A stretch of 64,000 bases of DNA from CAVRJC01 sp964505725 (GTDB lineage: Bacteria > Actinomycetota > Acidimicrobiia > IMCC26256 > DASPTH01), in contig CAZDJK010000052.1 of the NCBI GenBank assembly GCA_964505725.1, positions 62,001 to 126,000 of the forward strand. Direction: 5' to 3'. A program made the position numbers and the translations under genes. Under the pieces are notes generated by a model. The model saw only the letters and a list, made by a program, of their open reading frames with translations, ran no database searches and was not told where the DNA came from. Shown piece after piece: positions 58,726 through 64,000 of the stretch (its first letter is position 1; each line of letters starts with the position of its first letter).

Positions 58726-59667
58726 TCAGATCCCGACCCGGCCGAGGAGCTCCGCGCCCGACGCGCCGGCCCACCGCAGCGACGGTGCGACGCCGGCCCT
58801 GGTCGACACCGCGAGGTCGTAGCGCAGCGTCCCGGCGGGCACGTCGACCCGCAGGTAGCTCAGCCACATCGACCTCGGTACCCAGCTCATGCCCTGGTCG
58901 GCGCGGAGGTCGGCGAGCAACCGGCTCGACGCGGGCTCGTCGCGGGTCAGCTTCGGGCGCGTGACGCCGGTGAGGAACGACGGCCGGTGGTCGGTGAGCA
59001 CGAACACGTCGGCGTTCACCGGCTTCGCCCGGCCGAGCCCGAGCGAGAGGATGCGCAGCGGCACCCACGGCTCGCGCGTCGGGATGGTGAGCATGATCGG
59101 CGTGCCGTCGCCCGTGTGCTGGCCGAGCGCACGCGCACGCGCGGCGTCGAACCTCGCGGCCATGAAGATCTTGGTGCGCTGCGCGTAGTAGTGGAGGACT
59201 TCGGGAGCGTCGGGGGTGAGGAGGAACCCGTTGGCGATCGCCCACTTGCCGACCGCGTCGCCGCCGCCCTCGAGGATGGTGATGTCGAGCGCGTCGACCT
59301 GGACCTGCTGGACCACGCGCGCCGGCCCGTCGACCGCCGATGCGGCAAACCGGTCGCCCGCGGCGAGCACGGGTGGGCTCACCTCGCGTTCCAGCCGCTG
59401 GAGCGTCCAGTCGCCGCCGCGCCGCACCTGCGTCGGCACCGCCGGGAGGGGGACGATCGAGCCCACCGCCTCGCCGTCGCCGGTGAACTCGAAGCTCGTC
59501 ACGTAGTGCTCGACGCCGCGGTGGAACGCGGCGAGGGTGGTGGTGCGCGAGAGCTGGATGGTGCCGTTGGCCCCCACCAGCCCCCCGCATGCGCCGGATG
59601 GCGCTGCGAGCGCCACGAGGAGTGCCAGGGTGGTCGCCGGGAGCGCGAACAGGAACGTGCGTCGCAT
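58726..59667 (-). CDS. DUF2330 secreted/anchored protein
   Basis: The 313-residue protein begins with a signal peptide (FLFALPATTLALLVALAAPSGACGGLVG) followed by the DUF2330 domain (TIQLSRTTTLAAFHRG, EFTGDGEAVGSIVPLPAVPTQV, then GFLLTPDAPEVLHYYAQRT). The C-rich SGACGG after the signal helix may be a lipobox. The function is unknown. It is followed closely by a cupredoxin, suggesting a shared extracytoplasmic redox role. Confidence 0.82.
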   Translation of the reverse strand: MRRTFLFALPATTLALLVALAAPSGACGGLVGANGTIQLSRTTTLAAFHRGVEHYVTSFEFTGDGEAVGSIVPLPAVPTQVRRGGDWTLQRLEREVSPPVLAAGDRFAASAVDGPARVVQQVQVDALDITILEGGGDAVGKWAIANGFLLTPDAPEVLHYYAQRTKIFMAARFDAARARALGQHTGDGTPIMLTIPTREPWVPLRILSLGLGRAKPVNADVFVLTDHRPSFLTGVTRPKLTRDEPASSRLLADLRADQGMSWVPRSMWLSYLRVDVPAGTLRYDLAVSTRAGVAPSLRWAGASGAELLGRVGI

Positions 59668-59836
59668 CCGATTCCCTCCGGATCCATGACTGGTCGGGGT
59701 ATCGGACGACGCGCCGCGCGCTCCGGTTCCCGCGATTCCGGATATCGGGCACGCTCAGCTCTAGTCTGCTCGACCGGCAACGGCACCTCGCGAGTGGCGC
59801 GAGCGTTGCCGGACCTCGAGGGAGGGGAAGCGGTCG

Positions 59837-60730
59837 ATGGCAGGCGAGCGGATGTGCGAAGGCCGGGTGTGCGTCATCACCGGCGCCGGGCGTGGCATCG
59901 GGCGCGAGCACGCGTTGATGCTCGCGGCGCAGGGCGCGCGGCTGGTGATCAACGACATCGGCGGAACGCGCGAGGGGATCGGCAACGACGACACGCCGGC
60001 GGATGAGGTCGTCGCCGAGATCCGTGCCGCGGGCGGCGAGGCGGTGGCGAACACCGACGACGTCAGCGACCTCGGCGGCGCCGAGCGTCTCGTGAACCAG
60101 GCGATCGACGAGTTCGGCGGGCTCGACGTCCTCGTGAACAACGCGGGCATCCTGCGCGACCGGATGGTCTTCAGCATGACCGAGGAGGAGTGGGACTCGG
60201 TGATCCGCGTGCACCTGCGCGGCACCTTCGCGCCCACGCACCACGCCTCGATCTACTGGCGCGAGCGCGCCAAGGCGGGCGAGACCAACGACGCACGGGT
60301 GATCAACACGACGTCGGTGTCGGGCATCTACGCCAACGCGGGCCAGAGCAACTACGGGGCGGCGAAGGCGGGCATCGCGGCGTTCACCCAGATCGTGGCC
60401 CAGGAGGTCGGCCGCTACGGCGTCACCGTCAACGCGGTGGCGCCCACCGCGTTGACGCGGCTCACGGAGGACATGGGCCTCTCCGACGAGTTCAAGGCGC
60501 AGTGGCACCCGCGCTTCGTCGCACCGATCGTCACCTGGCTCGCGTCACCCCTCTCGGCCGACGTCACCGGTCAGGTGATCGAGGCGTCGAGCGGGGGTGT
60601 GCACATCGCCGAGGGCTGGTACCGCGGCCCCGGTGCCGGACCGATCGAGGATCCGCTCGACGTCGACGCGATCGTGCGGCCGCTGCTCGCCGCGGCCCGC
60701 CCGCGGACCGTCTTCTCCGAGGTGCTCTGA
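59837..60730 (+). CDS. short-chain dehydrogenase/reductase (HSD17B4-like)
   Basis: The 297-residue SDR has the cofactor motif TGAGRGIG near residue 15, NNAG near residue 103 and catalytic Ser/Tyr/Lys in NTTSVSG and NYGAAKAG. The length and the C-terminal AEGWYRGPGAGP resemble the dehydrogenase unit of multifunctional beta-oxidation and sterol enzymes. It is likely a 3-hydroxyacyl-CoA dehydrogenase, an inference from family. The ATG has GGGAGGGGAAG upstream. A TAGTCT -10 box lies at 59762. Confidence 0.87.
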   Translation: MAGERMCEGRVCVITGAGRGIGREHALMLAAQGARLVINDIGGTREGIGNDDTPADEVVAEIRAAGGEAVANTDDVSDLGGAERLVNQAIDEFGGLDVLVNNAGILRDRMVFSMTEEEWDSVIRVHLRGTFAPTHHASIYWRERAKAGETNDARVINTTSVSGIYANAGQSNYGAAKAGIAAFTQIVAQEVGRYGVTVNAVAPTALTRLTEDMGLSDEFKAQWHPRFVAPIVTWLASPLSADVTGQVIEASSGGVHIAEGWYRGPGAGPIEDPLDVDAIVRPLLAAARPRTVFSEVL

Positions 60731-60759
60731 GCCCGCGACACCCGCCGGCCCGTCGGCGC

Positions 60760-61254
60760 TCAGCGTAGGGCGCCGAAGTCCTCGGTCGACCAGATCCGGC
60801 CGTCGGGACCGACGCACCGGCCGACGCCCACGATGGTGAAGCTCTGCGACAGGATGTTGGCGCGGTGCGGAGGCGAGTTCATCCACGCCGCTTCCATCTG
60901 CGCCGGGCTCAGGCTCCCCGGACCCACGAGGATGTTCTCGCCGAGCGTCCAGTACGCCTTGTAGTCCGGGGTCGCGAGCGTGGCGTTGAGGTCGGTGTGG
61001 TACATGGACCCCGCGTGGGCCATGTCGCACGAGTGGGTGCCTGCGAGCCACGCGAGCTTCGGGCCGTTGGTGAGCGGCGGCACGCCGTTGGCGACGCGGT
61101 CGGCGTTGATGGCGTTGAACAGCTGGAGCTGCCACGCGTCGCTGGTCGGCGCCGGTCCGGTGTCGGGCAGGCACGCCGAGGCGCCGACGACGATCAGGGC
61201 TGCCGCCAGCAGCAGCCCGGCGCGGCCTCGGATCGATCCCAGTGCGCGTACCAC
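60760..61254 (-). CDS. CAP/SCP-domain lipoprotein
   Basis: The 164-residue protein has a lipoprotein-type signal ending ...VVGASAC, then a CAP domain (LFNAINADRVANGVPPL, SCDMAHAGSMYHTD, GENILVGPGS, SPPHRANILSQSFTIVGVG). The metal-binding histidines of CAP proteins lie in MAHAG and PPHRAN. It is attached to the outer face of the membrane. The function is unknown. Confidence 0.85.
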   Translation of the reverse strand: MVRALGSIRGRAGLLLAAALIVVGASACLPDTGPAPTSDAWQLQLFNAINADRVANGVPPLTNGPKLAWLAGTHSCDMAHAGSMYHTDLNATLATPDYKAYWTLGENILVGPGSLSPAQMEAAWMNSPPHRANILSQSFTIVGVGRCVGPDGRIWSTEDFGALR

Positions 61255-61419
61255 AGTGCGTCCCTTCGCCCGTCACTCTGCGTGGTTGAGTCTTCGGCAG
61301 CCGGCCGGCGGGCTTGAGCCTCAATCGTGGGGACGCTCCCGCCGACGCCCCTGGTGACACTCGCCGGCGAGCCCCGGCAGCCAAGATGGGGCCGCCGCCG
61401 GAAGGAGTCCGACCCGAAC

Positions 61420-63975
61420 ATGTGGAAGGCGACGATCAGGGGTCTCCTGGCGCGCCGAATCCGCCTGGCGGTGACCCTCGCGGCCGTGCTGATCGGCGTG
61501 AGCTTCGTCAGCGCGACGTTCGTGCTCACCGACACCGTGAAGCGGTCGTTCGACGCGGTCTTCCGTCAGACCGTCGCCAACGTCGACCTCGTCGTGGAGG
61601 GCCCGCAGCCGCTCGGTGACAACGGCGATCCCGATCGCATCCCGCAGGCGACGCTCGGGGCCGTGCGCGCGGTGCCCGGGGTCGCCCATGCCGGCGGCTT
61701 CGTCGTCGGCTACGCGCAGTTCGTCGACCGCAACGGCGACAGCGTCGGCGGCGGCGGACCGCCGACGTTCGGGGTGTCGTGGGTCCCGCACGGGCCCTTC
61801 CGCCTGGCCGACGACGGCGTGAGCCGCGCGCCGCGGGGGCCCCGTGAGGTGCTCATGGACGAGGCGACGGCGGCACGCAACGGGTACCGGGTCGGCGACG
61901 AGGTGCGCGTGCTGCTGCGCGGGCCGGCCGAGCGGTTCCGCATCGTCGGGTTGTTCGGGTTCGGCGACCAGTCGGACTTCGGCGCCGTGACCTTCGCCGC
62001 GTTCGACCTCCCGACCGCGCAGCGGGCGTTCGAGGAGACGGGTCAGCTCTCGCGCATCTACGTGCAACGGGAGCCCGGCGTCGGCATCCCCGAGCTGCGG
62101 ACGCGCATCGAGCGCACGCTCGGTCCGGGCTATGAGGTGCTCGGCGCGCGCGAAGCCGCGTTCCAGTCCGCGGCGCCGGTACGCGACTTCCTCGGGTTCT
62201 TCACCGACGCCCTCCTCGGGTTCGCCGCCGTCGGCGTCGTCGTCGGAGCCTTCATCATCTTCAACACCTTCACCATCCTCGTGGCGCAGCGCACGCGCGA
62301 GCTCGGGCTGATCCGGGCGATGGGCGCGACCGGCGGGCAGGTGGTGTGGTCGGTCGTGCTCGAGGCGCTCGTGCTCGGCGCGGTGGCGTCGGCACTGGGA
62401 CTCGTGGCGGGGATCGGGCTCGGCACCGGTCTCCTCGCGCTCCTCCGCACCCTCGGATTGCAGCTACCGCACACGAGCACGGTGGTGCTCGGTCGTACCG
62501 TCGTCGTCTCGCTCCTCGTGGGCGTGGGCGTGACCGTGCTCGCGGCGATCGTGCCCGCGCTGCGCGCCGCGCGCGTGCCCCCGATGGCCGCCATCAACGG
62601 CGTCGGGGCCCGACCGGGTAGCGGCTTCCGTGGGCGCCTGCTCGTCGGCATCGGCGTGACCGCCGTCGGCGCGGGCGTGCTCGCCTACGGGCTCGTGCGG
62701 GCGGCGCACGTGCACGGCATCGTCAACCAGGCCGAGCTCGTGGCGCTGGGAGCGTTCGGCGTCCTCGTCGGCGTGGTCGTGCTGCTCGCAGCGTGCGCTC
62801 GACCGCTCGCGCGCTTGATCGGACGTCCGCTGCGCGCGTTCGGGATCTCGGGTGTGCTCGCGCAGGCCAACACCGTCCGCGACCCGCGTCGTACGGCGGT
62901 GACCGCGTCGGCACTGGTGATCGGGCTCGCGCTGGTCGGGCTCACCGCGACCGTCGGCGCCTCGGCCCGCGCGTCCGTGCACCGGGACACCGGCCGGGGC
63001 CTGCGCGCCGACCTCGTCATCCGCGCCGACGGGCTCGCCGGCTTCTCGCCCGACGTGGGCCAGAGGGTGGCGCAGGTGCCCGGGCTCGCCGCGGTCGCGC
63101 CGGTGCAGTTCGCGAACGCGCGGATCGGCCGCGACGTCGACGTGGTGGGAGCGATGGATCCCTCGGTCATCGACCGCGTGGTGGCGCTCGACTTCGAGAG
63201 TGGCGGCGCGCAGCAACTGGGCGACGACGGGATCCTCGTCTCCGACGACGTCGCCCGCGCACACCACGTGACGACCGGCGACACGCTCCTGGTGCAGCTC
63301 CCACGCACCCTCGCCGAGCTACGTGTCGCCGGGGTGTACCGACAGGCGAACTTCGTAGGGATCTTCGGGCAGTCGGTGCCGCTCATCGTGTCGCCCGCCA
63401 CCGCGGAGGCCGGCTTCGGCGGTAGCGACCAGGACACGCTCGTGCTGGTCAGGGCGCAGCCGGGCGACGTGGCCGGAGCGAAGCGGTCGATCGAGCACGC
63501 GCTCGGTCGCGACTTCCCGAACATCGGAGTGTTGACCCGCGACCAATTCCGCGCCGAGCAGGTGGCGCAGGTCGACCAGTTCCTCGCGGTCCTCATCGCC
63601 ATCCTCGCCCTCGCGGTGGTGATCGCGGTGCTCGGGATCGTGAACACGCTGGCGCTATCGGTGTACGAGCGCACGCGCGAGCTCGGCCTGCTCCGCATCG
63701 TCGGCATGTCGAGACCGCAGGTGCGCACGATGGTGCGGGGGGAGTCGGTGGTGATCGCGCTGCTCGGCGGCGTGGTCGGGGTCGTGCTCGGCGTGCTGTG
63801 GGGCTGGGCCTTCACCCATGCCCTGCGCGCCCAGGGGCTCGACGTGTTCCGGGTACCGGTGCTCGAAGTGCTGCTGTTCCTGCTGGCGTCGATGGCCGCC
63901 GGCGTGGTGGCGGCGGTCTTCCCGGCACGCCGGGCGACCCGGCTCGACGTGCTCGAGGCGATCGCCGCCGAGTGA
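61420..63975 (+). CDS. FtsX/MacB-like ABC transporter permease (lipoprotein-release type)
   Basis: The 851-residue permease has two FtsX-type membrane domains separated by large extracytoplasmic MacB_PCD-like regions. The motifs LVAQRTRELGLIRAMGATGGQV (near 285) and LSVYERTRELGLLRIVGMSRPQV (near 745) are the two coupling regions, and FPARRATRLDVLEAIAAE ends the protein. It probably moves lipids or lipoproteins. No ATPase gene is visible before the window end. ATG 61420 has GAAGGAG upstream. Confidence 0.92.
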   Translation: MWKATIRGLLARRIRLAVTLAAVLIGVSFVSATFVLTDTVKRSFDAVFRQTVANVDLVVEGPQPLGDNGDPDRIPQATLGAVRAVPGVAHAGGFVVGYAQFVDRNGDSVGGGGPPTFGVSWVPHGPFRLADDGVSRAPRGPREVLMDEATAARNGYRVGDEVRVLLRGPAERFRIVGLFGFGDQSDFGAVTFAAFDLPTAQRAFEETGQLSRIYVQREPGVGIPELRTRIERTLGPGYEVLGAREAAFQSAAPVRDFLGFFTDALLGFAAVGVVVGAFIIFNTFTILVAQRTRELGLIRAMGATGGQVVWSVVLEALVLGAVASALGLVAGIGLGTGLLALLRTLGLQLPHTSTVVLGRTVVVSLLVGVGVTVLAAIVPALRAARVPPMAAINGVGARPGSGFRGRLLVGIGVTAVGAGVLAYGLVRAAHVHGIVNQAELVALGAFGVLVGVVVLLAACARPLARLIGRPLRAFGISGVLAQANTVRDPRRTAVTASALVIGLALVGLTATVGASARASVHRDTGRGLRADLVIRADGLAGFSPDVGQRVAQVPGLAAVAPVQFANARIGRDVDVVGAMDPSVIDRVVALDFESGGAQQLGDDGILVSDDVARAHHVTTGDTLLVQLPRTLAELRVAGVYRQANFVGIFGQSVPLIVSPATAEAGFGGSDQDTLVLVRAQPGDVAGAKRSIEHALGRDFPNIGVLTRDQFRAEQVAQVDQFLAVLIAILALAVVIAVLGIVNTLALSVYERTRELGLLRIVGMSRPQVRTMVRGESVVIALLGGVVGVVLGVLWGWAFTHALRAQGLDVFRVPVLEVLLFLLASMAAGVVAAVFPARRATRLDVLEAIAAE

Positions 63976-64000
63976 AGCCGTGCATGGCGATGACTCGGGG

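Overview
The window comes from a high-GC bacterium, most likely an actinobacterium of the Acidimicrobiia type. The lineage is inferred from GTG/TTG starts, short or absent leaders behind TAnnnT -10 boxes, a Tad pilus locus without a visible secretin, an AftD-type arabinofuranosyltransferase, a lipid-transfer thiolase/DUF35 pair and a form I CO dehydrogenase. No marker gene fixes the species. Most of the window is densely packed, with many 4-bp gene overlaps.

Layout. 1-11.9 kb: an ABC-2 exporter (partial), a methyltransferase, a thiolase/DUF35 pair, two membrane glycosyltransferases, a VOC/MarR pair divergent from a DrrAB-type exporter, and a large secreted cupredoxin protein. 12.0-19.5 kb: a ten-gene Tad pilus operon (CpaB, TadZ, TadA, TadB, TadC, a Flp-like pilin, three TadE/TadG-type pseudopilin or Tad-domain proteins and a PKD protein), preceded by an unusual repeat-rich leader. 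19.6-28 kb: a universal stress protein, a flavoprotein, AftD and a GT-C glycosyltransferase. 28-31.9 kb: a class II aldolase/2-hydroxyacid dehydrogenase pair, Fur/rubrerythrin/DUF3501, dUTPase and tRNA-Gly(GCC). 32-36.7 kb: coxM-coxS-coxL with the AYRCSFR active-site motif, followed by an XdhC/CoxF-like protein fused to a YHS domain.

36.7-43.6 kb looks like accessory sequence. It holds small genes, many of them VOC proteins and methyltransferases, with at least three broken or truncated genes and a less GC-biased feel. 43.7-47.4 kb holds an SDR, a hemerythrin, a flavoprotein and a TMEM175-type channel. 47.4-50.9 kb is a second pilus-related module on the minus strand: ECF-like sigma factor, membrane protein with an Asn/Gly-rich tail, TadE and TadG. 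51-64 kb is mostly metabolic and envelope genes: a cobalamin/iron-type binding protein, PEBP, acetoacetyl-CoA synthetase, a thiamine-binding protein, a BBE oxidoreductase, a double-hotdog protein, cupredoxin/DUF2330, an SDR, a CAP lipoprotein and an FtsX/MacB-type permease.

The signals most worth a second look are: a palindromic repeat present twice, in opposite orientation and both times between convergent genes; the three-arm repeat leader of the Tad operon; the sigma/anti-sigma/TadE/TadG module; and the XdhC-YHS fusion behind a form I cox operon. No CRISPR array, insertion sequence or phage gene was seen.
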